Under the pieces are notes generated by a model. That model ran no database searches, had not been told where the DNA came from, and worked only from the letters and a program-made list of their open reading frames with translations. Shown here piece by piece: positions 16,786 through 25,395 of a DNA stretch of 64,000 nucleotides (the stretch's first letter is position 1; each line of letters starts with the position of its first letter). Both the position numbers and the translations under genes were made by a program. Source of the stretch: Lachnospiraceae bacterium (GTDB lineage Bacteria; Bacillota; Clostridia; Lachnospirales; Lachnospiraceae); the NCBI GenBank assembly GCA_014239155.1, contig JAAZZQ010000085.1, forward strand, positions 248,001 through 312,000, in the 5' to 3' direction.

Positions 16786-18186
16786 ATGATACAATTGCCA
16801 CAGGATTTTATGATTCGGATGCAGGATATGCTTGGGGAAGCGTATCCTGCTTTCCTGCGTAGTTATGAAGAAGAAAAGGTTCAAGCGCTGCGAGTGAACA
16901 CATTGAAGGGAACAAGAGAAGATTGTCTAAAAAAAGCACCTTTTGTTAATCTGAACGTGGTTCCGTGGGAAGAAAACGGATTTTATTTTAATAATAAGGA
17001 CAATAATATTGCGCTCGGAAAGTATCCATTTCACGAAGCGGGGGTTTATTACATACAGGAGCCAAGTGCAATGGCGCCTGCAGCGTATTTAGAGGCACAA
17101 CCTAATGAGTATGTACTTGATTTGTGTGCTGCGCCCGGCGGAAAGACAACACAGATTGCTTCTTATATGAAAAATGAAGGGCTTCTTGTCTGTAATGAAA
17201 TTCACCCGACACGGGCAAAAATACTCTCAGAAAATGTGGAGCGTATGGGAATTTGCAATGCCCTTGTCACAAATGAGACTCCACAGCATCTAACAGAGAT
17301 ATTTGGTACCTATTTTAACCGTATTCTAGTGGATGCGCCCTGTTCTGGCGAGGGCATGTTTCGGAAGAATGAGGAGGCGTGTAGTGCATGGAGTCTCGAG
17401 AATATTCAACTCTGTGCAGACAGGCAAGATGAAATTCTTGACTGTGCAGATCGTATGCTTTGTCCCGGCGGCAGATTAGTGTACTCAACTTGTACATTTG
17501 CCCCTGCTGAGAATGAAGGGAGTATTGCGCGCTTTTTAAAACGCCACTCAGAGTATCAGATTTTGGAAGCACGCAAATATGATGGAATGGCATCAGGTGT
17601 TCCTTTATGGGCGCATTCTAATATAGAAGCGTTAAGACAGACCATTAGATTATATCCACATCTAATTTGCGGAGAAGGGCATTATGTTGCTGTGTTACAA
17701 AAACAGGGCGAGGTGCAAAACGGTTATCAAAATTTTCCGGCAATTGGCTTACAAAAAGGGATACCAATAAAGGAAGCAAAAGAGTTTTTACAGTTTCAAC
17801 AGGAGACGTTGCAAATAGATTTAACAATAGAAGCGCAAGAGTGTCTGTTAAAGTTTGGTGATCAACTGTATCTAATGCCACAGAAGATGCCGTCTATAAA
17901 AGGTCTAAAAGTCCTGCGTGCGGGATTGCATCTTGGCACGCTTAAAAAAAATCGTTTTGAGCCATCGCATGCGTTGGCGCTTGCCTTGAAAAAAAGTGAT
18001 GTGCAGCGGACAATGGAGCTTGGGACAGTTGAAGCTGCGAGAGCCTATCTGGGAGGAATGACATTGAATTATAGTGGAGAAAAAGGCTGGCATTTGATAA
18101 CTTTTCAGGGTTATAGTATTGGCTGGGGAAAGCTTGCAGGTCAGACTATGAAGAACCATTATCCAAAAGGGTTAAGGAAAGTGTGA
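16786..18186 (+). CDS. rRNA cytosine-C5 methyltransferase, RsmF-like (NOL1/NOP2/Sun family)
   Basis: A 466-residue SAM-dependent enzyme expected to make m5C in 16S or 23S rRNA. It has the SAM motif VLDLCAAPGGKTTQIAS, the motif IV cysteine in VDAPCSGEGMFRKNEEA, and the motif VI catalytic cysteine in VYSTCTFAPAENEG. The C-terminal third (from about residue 300) is a PUA-like RNA-binding extension as in RsmF/YebU relatives. ATG 16786 lies 10 bases after GGAGGT; the in-frame ATG at 16768 precedes that site. The stop overlaps the GTG start of the following MATE gene. Confidence 0.9.
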   Translation: MIQLPQDFMIRMQDMLGEAYPAFLRSYEEEKVQALRVNTLKGTREDCLKKAPFVNLNVVPWEENGFYFNNKDNNIALGKYPFHEAGVYYIQEPSAMAPAAYLEAQPNEYVLDLCAAPGGKTTQIASYMKNEGLLVCNEIHPTRAKILSENVERMGICNALVTNETPQHLTEIFGTYFNRILVDAPCSGEGMFRKNEEACSAWSLENIQLCADRQDEILDCADRMLCPGGRLVYSTCTFAPAENEGSIARFLKRHSEYQILEARKYDGMASGVPLWAHSNIEALRQTIRLYPHLICGEGHYVAVLQKQGEVQNGYQNFPAIGLQKGIPIKEAKEFLQFQQETLQIDLTIEAQECLLKFGDQLYLMPQKMPSIKGLKVLRAGLHLGTLKKNRFEPSHALALALKKSDVQRTMELGTVEAARAYLGGMTLNYSGEKGWHLITFQGYSIGWGKLAGQTMKNHYPKGLRKV

Positions 18187-19556
18187 AGCGTATGAAAACA
18201 TCAAAAATTGCATTGAATCTTACTGAAGGCAAACCGATTAAGTTGATATTGCGATTTGCTATTCCAGTATTTTTGGGAAATCTGTTTCAAATTTGCTATA
18301 GCCTTGTTGACACAAAGATTGTGGGTAGTATTTTAGGGGAGGATGCGCTTGCAGCGGTAGGGTCAGTCTCCATTCTGTACACACTTTTGACAGGATTTTT
18401 TAATGGCTTAAGCCTTGGATTTAGCGTGATAACGGCGCGTTTTTACGGGAGTGGCGAGGAGCGGAAATTAAAGGAGAATGTGGCGGGGGCTATATTGCTT
18501 GGATATTTGACCGCTACTGTGCTTATTACGACAGTAGCAATATTTATTCGACCAATATTGACGCTTCTAAATGTGCCGCCGCAGCAAATGGATATGGCAC
18601 TATCTTATATTACGCTGTTGGTATGGGGGATGTTTGTGACATTAGCATACAATCTCTGCGCTAATACACTCCGCGCGATTGGAGACTCAATTACGCCATT
18701 GATTTTTTTAGTGATAGCAGCTTTGACAAATGTCGCAATGGATTATTTGTTTATACTTGTCTTTCATATGGGAGTGAGAGGGGCAGCAGTGGCGACTATG
18801 CTTTCCCAGCTATTGTCCGTCGCACTCTGCCTAAACCGGATTCGACAGGGATTTCCAATATTACATCTTTCCAGAGAACATTTTGCATTGTCTAAAAAAC
18901 AAGCAATTCTTCTATATGAGAGCGGGTTGTCTATGGGATTGATGTCCAGTTTGGTGAATTTTGGCTCACTTGTACTGCAAAGTGGCATTAATCAGCTTGG
19001 AACAAATATTATTGTGGCGCATACTGCGGCGCGGAAAATGTTTGAAATATGGGGACTGCCAGTGAGCGTACTCGGCTCCTCAATGGCGACGTACTGTGGA
19101 CAGAATTATGGTGCAGGTAGGTATGACAGGATCCGACAGGGCATGAAAAGCGTGTTGATACTGGGCGCTGTGTGGGATGGGATTGTGTTTGTTCTGGCAC
19201 ATACAATTTCGCCTTATTTAATCCGTTTTCTCACAAGTTCAGACAATGAGGAAATTATCTATTGGGGGACAACTTATCTGAAAGTGGACATGTCTTTTTT
19301 GCTGGTGTGTCTGTTTATTGTAATTTTAAGGAATTGTATGCAAGGCTTTGGAGATCCAAAGACCCCGATTTTATCCAGTTTTATTGAGTTAGTGGGAAAA
19401 CTAGTGTTTACCTTTGTGTTTGTGCGGTTGTTTGGATATTGGGGGATTATATGGACAGAGCCAGTGATCTGGTTTTTTATGGTGATACCATTAATTGTTA
19501 TGACGCTTCGGAATCCTGTTATACTGGAGGCTAAAAAGACTGACCACTTGGTATAA
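18183..19556 (+). CDS. MATE family efflux transporter (second)
   Basis: A 457-residue multi-pass protein, about 12 helices in two repeats: LILRFAIPVFLGNLFQICYSLVDTKIVG opens repeat 1 and YESGLSMGLMSSLVNFGSLVLQSGINQLG opens repeat 2. The GTG start at 18183 overlaps the preceding methyltransferase stop, with AAGGA just upstream; ATG 18192 is an alternative. It is 40% or so similar by eye in layout to the next gene, suggesting paralogues. Substrate unknown. Confidence 0.9.
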   Translation: MKRMKTSKIALNLTEGKPIKLILRFAIPVFLGNLFQICYSLVDTKIVGSILGEDALAAVGSVSILYTLLTGFFNGLSLGFSVITARFYGSGEERKLKENVAGAILLGYLTATVLITTVAIFIRPILTLLNVPPQQMDMALSYITLLVWGMFVTLAYNLCANTLRAIGDSITPLIFLVIAALTNVAMDYLFILVFHMGVRGAAVATMLSQLLSVALCLNRIRQGFPILHLSREHFALSKKQAILLYESGLSMGLMSSLVNFGSLVLQSGINQLGTNIIVAHTAARKMFEIWGLPVSVLGSSMATYCGQNYGAGRYDRIRQGMKSVLILGAVWDGIVFVLAHTISPYLIRFLTSSDNEEIIYWGTTYLKVDMSFLLVCLFIVILRNCMQGFGDPKTPILSSFIELVGKLVFTFVFVRLFGYWGIIWTEPVIWFFMVIPLIVMTLRNPVILEAKKTDHLV

Positions 19557-19666
19557 AGGAATGCATAAAGTTGCACAAGGAAGTATGTCGCTTTGCGATA
19601 ACCGAGTGATAAGAATGAAATTAGCAACAATAAGACTCTGGGAATCTATAAAAGAAAGGATTTGAC

Positions 19667-21019
19667 ATGAACAAGAAATATGAGATTGATATGTGCAGTG
19701 GTTCTGTGCTTGGAAGAATGCTGCTTTTTGCGTTACCGTTAATGTGTTCAAGCATTTTGCAATTGTTGTTTAACGCTGCGGATATTGTTGTGGTAGGGCG
19801 TTTTGCCGGTGATAATGCGTTGGCAGCAGTTGGTTCCAACACAGCATTGATTAATCTAATAACCAATATTTTTGTAGGGTTGTCTGTTGGAACAAACGTT
19901 CTAACGGCGCAGTATTATGGTGCTAAAAAAGACAGTGATTTAAAACAGACAGTACATACTTCAATGCTGTTAAGTCTATATTGTGGTTTGTTGCTCACTG
20001 TAATTGGATTGATTGGCGCGCCAGAACTTTTAAAGCTAATGCAGGCGCCTCCTGAAGTAATTGGTCTTGCAGTGCTTTATTTGAGAATTTATTTTCTTGG
20101 AATGGCATCCATGATGGTCTATAATTTTGGCAGTGCAATTCTAAGAGCAATTGGAGATACAAAGCGGCCATTGTACTATCTATTAAGTGCAGGAATTGTG
20201 AATGTATTGTTAAACCTGTTTTTTGTTATTGTCTGTCATTTGGGAGTGGCAGGAGTTGCGATGGCAACAGTAATCTCGCAGACAATCTCAGCATTTTTGG
20301 TGGTGCGCTGTCTTATCAAAGAGCAGGGTAGCATTCATCTTGAGTTGAAAGAACTTGCGATTTCTAAGGAAAAACTGGGAAAAATTATGCAGATTGGACT
20401 TCCGGCAGGTTTTCAAGGAACCATATTTTCACTGTCGAATGTTGTGATTCAATCAGCTGTTAACTCTTTTGGAAATATTGCGGTTGCAGGAAATTCTGCG
20501 GCAGCAAATATTGAAGGGTTTGTCTACATGGCAATGAATGCATTTCACCAAGCGACAATATCATTTACAAGCCAGAACTATGGGGCGCGGGAGTATAAGC
20601 GTATCTATAAAATACTGTTTGCGGGAGAATTTTGTGTGATAGTGACAGGTGTGGTACTTGGTAATTTGGCAGTATTTTTTGGGGAGGCATTGCTTGGAAT
20701 CTATTCGCCAAGTCCGGATGTTATCACAGCTGGAATGGAACGTGTTAGGATTATATGTACACTCTATGCGCTCTGTGGCATTATGGATGTGCTGGTAGGC
20801 TCACTGCGCGGAATTGGCTATTCCATTATTCCAATGATTGTCTCTTTGGTTGGCGCCTGTGGACTGCGCTTGGTGTGGATTGCAACCATATTTCAGATAC
20901 CAGAGTATCATAGCCTCACAACTGTGTATCTGTCCTATCCAATTACATGGACAATCACGCTGTCTGTACATGCAATTACGTTTTGGCTGGCAGCGCGCAA
21001 GGTATTAAGAAACTGTTAA
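19667..21019 (+). CDS. MATE family efflux transporter (third)
   Basis: A 450-residue multi-pass protein. Repeat 1 starts MLLFALPLMCSSILQLLFNAADIVVVGRFAG and repeat 2 starts MQIGLPAGFQGTIFSLSNVVIQSAVNSFG, with the phrase TSQNYGARE at the family's conserved QN(Y/F)GA position. The same phrase occurs as GQNYGAGR in the preceding MATE. It lies 110 bases downstream of that gene with its own AAAGGA ribosome site, so it may share the transcript. Confidence 0.92.
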   Translation: MNKKYEIDMCSGSVLGRMLLFALPLMCSSILQLLFNAADIVVVGRFAGDNALAAVGSNTALINLITNIFVGLSVGTNVLTAQYYGAKKDSDLKQTVHTSMLLSLYCGLLLTVIGLIGAPELLKLMQAPPEVIGLAVLYLRIYFLGMASMMVYNFGSAILRAIGDTKRPLYYLLSAGIVNVLLNLFFVIVCHLGVAGVAMATVISQTISAFLVVRCLIKEQGSIHLELKELAISKEKLGKIMQIGLPAGFQGTIFSLSNVVIQSAVNSFGNIAVAGNSAAANIEGFVYMAMNAFHQATISFTSQNYGAREYKRIYKILFAGEFCVIVTGVVLGNLAVFFGEALLGIYSPSPDVITAGMERVRIICTLYALCGIMDVLVGSLRGIGYSIIPMIVSLVGACGLRLVWIATIFQIPEYHSLTTVYLSYPITWTITLSVHAITFWLAARKVLRNC

Positions 21020-21302
21020 TAAGAAAATAACAGACACATCTTGATTTATCTGTTTCTTTGATAGTACAAGTTATTTTAAAACAGTTCCTAAATTATGGTG
21101 CACGTTTGGCAGAAAATATTTTTTAAACGCGCTTTAGAATAAAAAATGTAAAAATTTGTGCAGAAGGCCATATATAGCCCAAAAAACAAATACAAATTTT
21201 GTAAGATAATAGTAAGTAACGCTGCTGAAGACAAAGTAAAAATTTAGCGTAGTATTGTTGCATGACATATTGTTAGAATTTATGAAATTTGTATTGGGGT
21301 GA

Positions 21303-21551
21303 ATGGTATTGAAGACACAGGAAGCCGTGGTGGCGAGAATAAAAAACTTATGCAGCGAAAAGAATATGAAAATATCGCAGTTGGCATATGTCTCAGGAAT
21401 GCCGCCTTCAACACTCAAAAACATTATGAAAGGAAACAGTAAGAACACGGGGATTGTCACAATTAAGATGATTTGTGATGGATTAAATGTTTCCTTGGAA
21501 GATTTTTTCCACAACGGGGTGTTCCGAGACTTGGAACAGGAGATTAAGTAA
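21303..21551 (+). CDS. XRE-family helix-turn-helix protein
   Basis: An 82-residue Cro/C1-type DNA-binding protein: RIKNLCSEKNMKISQLAYVSGMPPSTLKNIM covers helices 1-3, followed by VTIKMICDGLNVSLEDFF. It is only a DNA-binding domain. It starts 27 bases before the agrA-like gene on the same strand, so it is probably part of the agr-type operon. The ATG follows a GGGGTG site. Confidence 0.85.
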   Translation: MVLKTQEAVVARIKNLCSEKNMKISQLAYVSGMPPSTLKNIMKGNSKNTGIVTIKMICDGLNVSLEDFFHNGVFRDLEQEIK

Positions 21552-21578
21552 GTACTTGACTACAAAAGATAATGGAAA

Positions 21579-22298
21579 ATGAAAAGAAATGTGTTGATTA
21601 TAGAGGATAATGAGGCATGCAGAAATGCACTGGCGGAAATAACACAAGAGTGTGAGTCTGCCGGTGCTGTTTTTTGTGTTGACAATTGTGCAGAAGCTTA
21701 CAGATATGCAATTGAGGAGGAAATTCATCTGTTTGTGGTCGACATAGTACTTGAGCCATCAAAATCGGGAGATGTTTCTGGCATGATTTTTGCAGATAAA
21801 ATCAGGAAGATGGAGCAATATCAATATACACCGATTATTTTTGTGACAAGCCTTGTCGATGAGAAATTATTTGCGTATCAGAATTTGTACTGTTCGAGTT
21901 ATATTGAGAAGCCGATTGACTTTGTGCGGGTGAAACATGAGATTTCCAGAGCATTGGGACAGCCAGTGCGCGGTGAGAGCGAGATTAAATTTTATTACTA
22001 CAGGAAAGATGGTGTTATTTATAGCTTGGAGACAGATAAAATTATTTGTATAGAATCAGTCCATAGGCAGTTGACTGCATATACAACAGAACAGGAAGCC
22101 CGAATGCCGTACAAGACGTTGAAGAAAGTGATGCGTGAATTGCCACAGAGCTATTTTATACAGTGTAGCAAAAGTATGATTGTTAACAGGAAATACATTG
22201 ACAATATTGATAACACAAACTGCTATCTCACAATGAAGGATGGAAGAAAGATTGAGATTGGTAGCAGTAGAAGGAAGCGCTTTTTGGATGAGTTATGA
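21579..22298 (+). CDS. AgrA-like response regulator (REC plus LytTR)
   Basis: A 239-residue cytosolic regulator. The receiver (residues 1-120) has the acidic pocket VLIIEDNE, the phospho-acceptor Asp55 in LFVVDIVLE, the Thr/Ser in FVTSLVDE and the Lys in YIEKPIDF. The LytTR DNA-binding domain (about 140-239) reads YYYRKDGVIYSLETDKIICIE, then FIQCSKSMIVNRKYIDNI. This architecture is that of AgrA, ComE and VirR. The stop overlaps the following kinase start (ATGA). It faces a convergent agrB-agrD pair, which supports a quorum-sensing role. Confidence 0.93.
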   Translation: MKRNVLIIEDNEACRNALAEITQECESAGAVFCVDNCAEAYRYAIEEEIHLFVVDIVLEPSKSGDVSGMIFADKIRKMEQYQYTPIIFVTSLVDEKLFAYQNLYCSSYIEKPIDFVRVKHEISRALGQPVRGESEIKFYYYRKDGVIYSLETDKIICIESVHRQLTAYTTEQEARMPYKTLKKVMRELPQSYFIQCSKSMIVNRKYIDNIDNTNCYLTMKDGRKIEIGSSRRKRFLDEL

Positions 22299-23575
22299 TA
22301 GTTACTTTTATTGAAGTGTTTTTGGAATATTTGGGCATTGTAATGTTTATGTACAAGGCTGCAGGGAAAAAATTTACAGTCAGCAAAGAATTTTTAATAA
22401 CTGCATTTGCTGAATATATAGTGGTGATACTATCTGGCAGATATATAGACAATAGATTGGGAATGATATTTCTATATGTTATGCTGTTTTTGTTTGCAAA
22501 AATTAGACTCTCCAATAACTGGAAAACTGCTGTAAGAGTATTTGGAACAATGCTAATTGGTATTCCAGTAATGGAGATATTGATATACTATTTGCTGAAA
22601 GATTTTATGATAGAACTGGAAGATTATAGATGGTATGGTATTTTTGTAAACTGTATTATTTGTGCTTTAATTCTGCTTTGGAAAGAAAAATATATTTATA
22701 AACTTGGAACAAAGATTACCCGATTTAAAGAAATATTTCTTGTCATACTATTTGTCCTATTTTTCTTTGAGCTATTGCTTCTGTACAAAAAAGATGGATA
22801 TATTACAACGCAAGTACAAATACAAGCACTTGTTAGTGTTGGTGGTCTAGTTCTTGTAATGGTTTTATGGATGAGTTCTGAAATGGAAAAAGAAGAGAAG
22901 CAGGAAGAACTAAAAATGTATGAACTGTATACAAAAACTTTTGAAGATTTAATAACTGCAATTAGAATTAAACAGCATGAGTTTAACAATCACATTAATG
23001 CTATTAAATGTCTGCCCTACACAGTTCAAAGTGCAAAAGAATTAATTGCAGAGCAAAATAGATATTGTGATGCAGTATTAGAGGACACAGAGATTGTAAA
23101 ACTTTTAAAGTTGGAATCTTCTCCAGTGCTATGTGGATTTTTGTATTCCAAACTAATTTTTGCCCAATCTTTAGATATTAATGTTACCTATGAGGTCGAT
23201 CCTATTCATGTTGAGCGCTATATAACAATACATCATTTTATAGAAATAATAGGTGTTTTGTTTGACAATGCAGTGGAGGCATTGGTGAAAGATGGGAGAG
23301 CAGACAGTAGTTGTAATGAGATTATTTTGAAACTGTCTTCTTATAAGGATACAAAACTTTTGCTGGAAATTGCAAATATTAGCAGAATTTATACCAATGA
23401 GGAGATAGAAGAATTTTTTGTGACAGGAAAAAGCAGTAAAGGTGATAACAGGGGTATAGGATTATCGCGCATGAAATTGTTAATACAAAAATATAAAGCG
23501 GAACTTTATGCTGCCAATCAACAATATTATGGAGAAAATTATTTGAGTTTTAGAATTATATTTCCATTGAAATAA
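22295..23575 (+). CDS. AgrC-like GHKL sensor histidine kinase
   Basis: A 426-residue membrane kinase. Six or seven hydrophobic segments fill residues 1-205, as in peptide-sensing AgrC/ComD kinases. A short linker with charged coiled coil (EMEKEEKQEELKMYELY) leads to the H-box RIKQHEFNNHINAIKCL (phospho-acceptor His), the N-box LFDNAVEALVKDG and the G-box GDNRGIGLSRMKLLIQKY of HATPase_c_5 (GHKL) domains. It is translationally coupled to the AgrA-like gene. The likely signal is the cyclic peptide from the agrD found at 23975-24136, but specificity is inferred from proximity. Confidence 0.92.
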   Translation: MIVTFIEVFLEYLGIVMFMYKAAGKKFTVSKEFLITAFAEYIVVILSGRYIDNRLGMIFLYVMLFLFAKIRLSNNWKTAVRVFGTMLIGIPVMEILIYYLLKDFMIELEDYRWYGIFVNCIICALILLWKEKYIYKLGTKITRFKEIFLVILFVLFFFELLLLYKKDGYITTQVQIQALVSVGGLVLVMVLWMSSEMEKEEKQEELKMYELYTKTFEDLITAIRIKQHEFNNHINAIKCLPYTVQSAKELIAEQNRYCDAVLEDTEIVKLLKLESSPVLCGFLYSKLIFAQSLDINVTYEVDPIHVERYITIHHFIEIIGVLFDNAVEALVKDGRADSSCNEIILKLSSYKDTKLLLEIANISRIYTNEEIEEFFVTGKSSKGDNRGIGLSRMKLLIQKYKAELYAANQQYYGENYLSFRIIFPLK

Positions 23576-23974
23576 CGTGATCACAATCCCATTCACTTTA
23601 GACAATAGCACCTTGTTAAGCTGCTGTTAGACTAAGAACTGAAAATAACTATACGCACCAATTTCTAAAATAATGAATTACAAAACTTGCTTATTCCTGC
23701 AAGCAATAAGCCAAAAGGCTGCAAAGCAGATGCTTAGGGAATGTCGCGAGGGTCTAATACCCCGCAGCTTGCTGTGTTGCAGGTTTGATACCTTGTCAGC
23801 TTGCTGTGGGGTCGTTGCCTTCTTTGATAACACAAGACAAAAAACTTGTTGCAGGCCACTATACCAATGCCTTTTTAATGCACATTCAAAAAATATTTTG
23901 TGTTGTTAGTATTATTTTTGTTAAACGTTGTAATAGTGATATAAAAATGTGCATCGTTATTTTCAGAAGATCTA
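23576..23974. repeat. Intergenic region with degenerate GCAGCTTGCTG hairpins
   Basis: No gene is supported between the convergent kinase and agrD. Around 23757-23812, two imperfect units read TAATACCCCGCAGCTTGCTG and TGATACC..CAGCTTGCTGTGGGGTCGTTG. The phrase CCCCGCAGCTTGCTGCGGGG, of which these look like decayed forms, is a frequent intergenic hairpin in gut Clostridia as I recall it. A weak inverted repeat ATGCACATT / AATGTGCAT (23879 and 23947 regions) may end agrBD transcription. Confidence 0.4.
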
Positions 23975-24136
23975 TTACTCTTCGTCTAAGTTAGGATACT
24001 CTGGCTCCCCAAAGAAAAAGATACTTGGACCACAATGAGGCATTCCGTCTAAGGCGCCAAACAATACAATAGCTGCCAGAGAAAGGACAGCAAACATAAT
24101 TTTATCAACAGCATTTTTTGTGAAGTTCTGAATCAT
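23975..24136 (-). CDS. agrD: AgrD-like autoinducing peptide precursor
   Basis: An unannotated 53-residue ORF with an AAAGGAGA ribosome site on the minus strand, 90 bases downstream of agrB. It has the three AgrD parts: an N-terminal amphipathic leader with hydrophobic core (MIQNFTKNAVDKIMFAVLS then LAAIVLFGALDG); a core with a single cysteine, MPHCGPSIFFF (Cys35); and an acidic Pro-containing tail GEPEYPNLDEE that resembles the staphylococcal DEPxxPxEL recognition tail. AgrB would cut before the tail and join the new C-terminus to Cys35 as a thiolactone. If cleavage falls before GEP, the ring would have eight residues, larger than the usual five. Exact processing is inferred. Confidence 0.85.
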   Translation of the reverse strand: MIQNFTKNAVDKIMFAVLSLAAIVLFGALDGMPHCGPSIFFFGEPEYPNLDEE

Positions 24137-24226
24137 TTTAAAAATCTCCTTTTGATGTAAAGTTTTATAAAGGTTCTTCCCAATATTTAAGAATTATAGG
24201 AAAATAACGAAAAGGTAAGAAATAAA

Positions 24227-24790
24227 TTACCGTGTTGTATTGAGTCGAACCAAGTTTCGTTTTCCTATTATTAACTGCATTGTATGCAGAATAATGGACC
24301 AATAAAGAATAGGTGCAAAATTTGTCTGATAAATTAGAATTGCAATAATAGCCTCGCAACCCGCCGCAATAAGTGCCGCGCGTTTGTGATGAAGCAGTTT
24401 TGCATCAGAAAGGCTGGGTCTTGAAGGAGATCGCACCTGTCCAATTTGATAGATAATTATAATACAGAGCACAAGCAAGATAATCCCAATTTTAAATGGA
24501 ATAAGAATTTTGCTAAGCAGTGCAACAATCAAAAACAGATATACAAAAGAGAATGCAAAGCACGACCAATAATGTCGAAAATGAAGTCCACCAGAAATTG
24601 TGCGCAGTGGAAATTGTACGATAAAGGTAAGCAAAAATTCTGGTAACATGTGTAACATACTAAAGATAAATAAAAATAATACGAGTTTACTAACATCATA
24701 TAAAATACATTTCAGATAATATATAAAAAGTTTTTGTTCTCGAACGGTTAAGTTCATATTTTCCCGAATATAATTATTGATGTAATTCAA
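24227..24790 (-). CDS. agrB: AgrB-family peptide-processing membrane protease
   Basis: A 187-residue integral membrane protein of the accessory gene regulator B family (cysteine endopeptidase that cuts AgrD and forms the thiolactone). The catalytic pair is His70 and Cys77 in ISGGLHFRHYWSC, with the same seven-residue spacing as His77/Cys84 of Staphylococcus AgrB. About five or six hydrophobic segments surround it. The soluble loop QVRSPSRPSLSDAKLLHHKRAA is typical. It is transcribed before agrD on the minus strand. Length is normal. Confidence 0.93.
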   Translation of the reverse strand: MNYINNYIRENMNLTVREQKLFIYYLKCILYDVSKLVLFLFIFSMLHMLPEFLLTFIVQFPLRTISGGLHFRHYWSCFAFSFVYLFLIVALLSKILIPFKIGIILLVLCIIIIYQIGQVRSPSRPSLSDAKLLHHKRAALIAAGCEAIIAILIYQTNFAPILYWSIILHTMQLIIGKRNLVRLNTTR

Positions 24791-24902
24791 TATTGGTATC
24801 TCCTCTTGTATGACTGATTGCTATATCAGTTTGTTTGACTTTGCAATAACTATCCATAGTATATTGCAAAGAAGCGCCAACATCATATTTTCAAAACAAA
24901 CA

Positions 24903-24909
24903 TGTCGAA
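24903..24909 (+). promoter_or_regulatory. Possible 0A box upstream of the XRE-spoVA cluster
   Basis: TGTCGAA, the core of the Spo0A binding site, lies about 150 bases before the XRE gene that precedes spoVAA. The same ATGTCGAAAA phrase occurs inside agrB near 24572, so chance is possible. Confidence 0.3.
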
Positions 24910-25055
24910 AATTGTAATAAACGGACAGAATTGACCAAAATATGGAAGTTGGATGCAAGATATACATACTTCATTTGCAAAAACAATATTTTCTTTTAAA
25001 ATGCATTAACCTGAAAAAAAGTGATAGAAGATATTGCAATGTAAGGAGGTCGTTT

Positions 25056-25316
25056 ATGGAAGCAGAACGAATGAGATTGTACAAGGAGATAGGAGCAAGA
25101 ATTAAAGCGCTTAGATTAGAAAAGGGATATACAAGGGAAAGTATGGCAGCGCATATAAAACTTTCGGGTAAGTTTTTGTATGAAATTGAGTTTGGAAGAA
25201 AAGGATTTTCGGTGGATGTGCTTTTGCGCATTGCCAATTATCTGGAAACTGGTTGTGATTATATTATGACAGGAAAGGAATACATCATAAAAGAAAGCGT
25301 TATGAATAAAAATTGA
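25056..25316 (+). CDS. XRE-family transcriptional regulator
   Basis: An 86-residue protein with a Cro/C1 HTH: IGARIKALRLEKGYTRESMAAHIKLSGKFLYEIEFGRKGFSVDVLLRIANYLETGCDYIM. The start is ATG 25056, 7 bases after AAGGAGGT; upstream in-frame extension lacks a site. It lies divergent to agrB and about 80 bases before spoVAA. It may regulate either side; nothing in the sequence decides. The HTH with the phrase LSGKFLYEIE is common in Lachnospiraceae. Confidence 0.88.
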   Translation: MEAERMRLYKEIGARIKALRLEKGYTRESMAAHIKLSGKFLYEIEFGRKGFSVDVLLRIANYLETGCDYIMTGKEYIIKESVMNKN

Positions 25317-25395
25317 ATAGTTACAAATAATGACCATGTATATTAAGAAGCGATTTTAAGTTTTTAAAAGCACTTTGGAAAGGCATGGTTTTTTT

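Noticed and set aside
23673-23994. Cys-rich plus-strand frames of 69-78 residues after the AgrC-like gene
   Set aside because: They run over the degenerate hairpin repeats and antisense to agrD, and have no ribosome site.
24572-24579. A second TGTCGAA 0A-box-like site
   Set aside because: It lies inside the agrB coding region; no promoter is near, so chance is likely.
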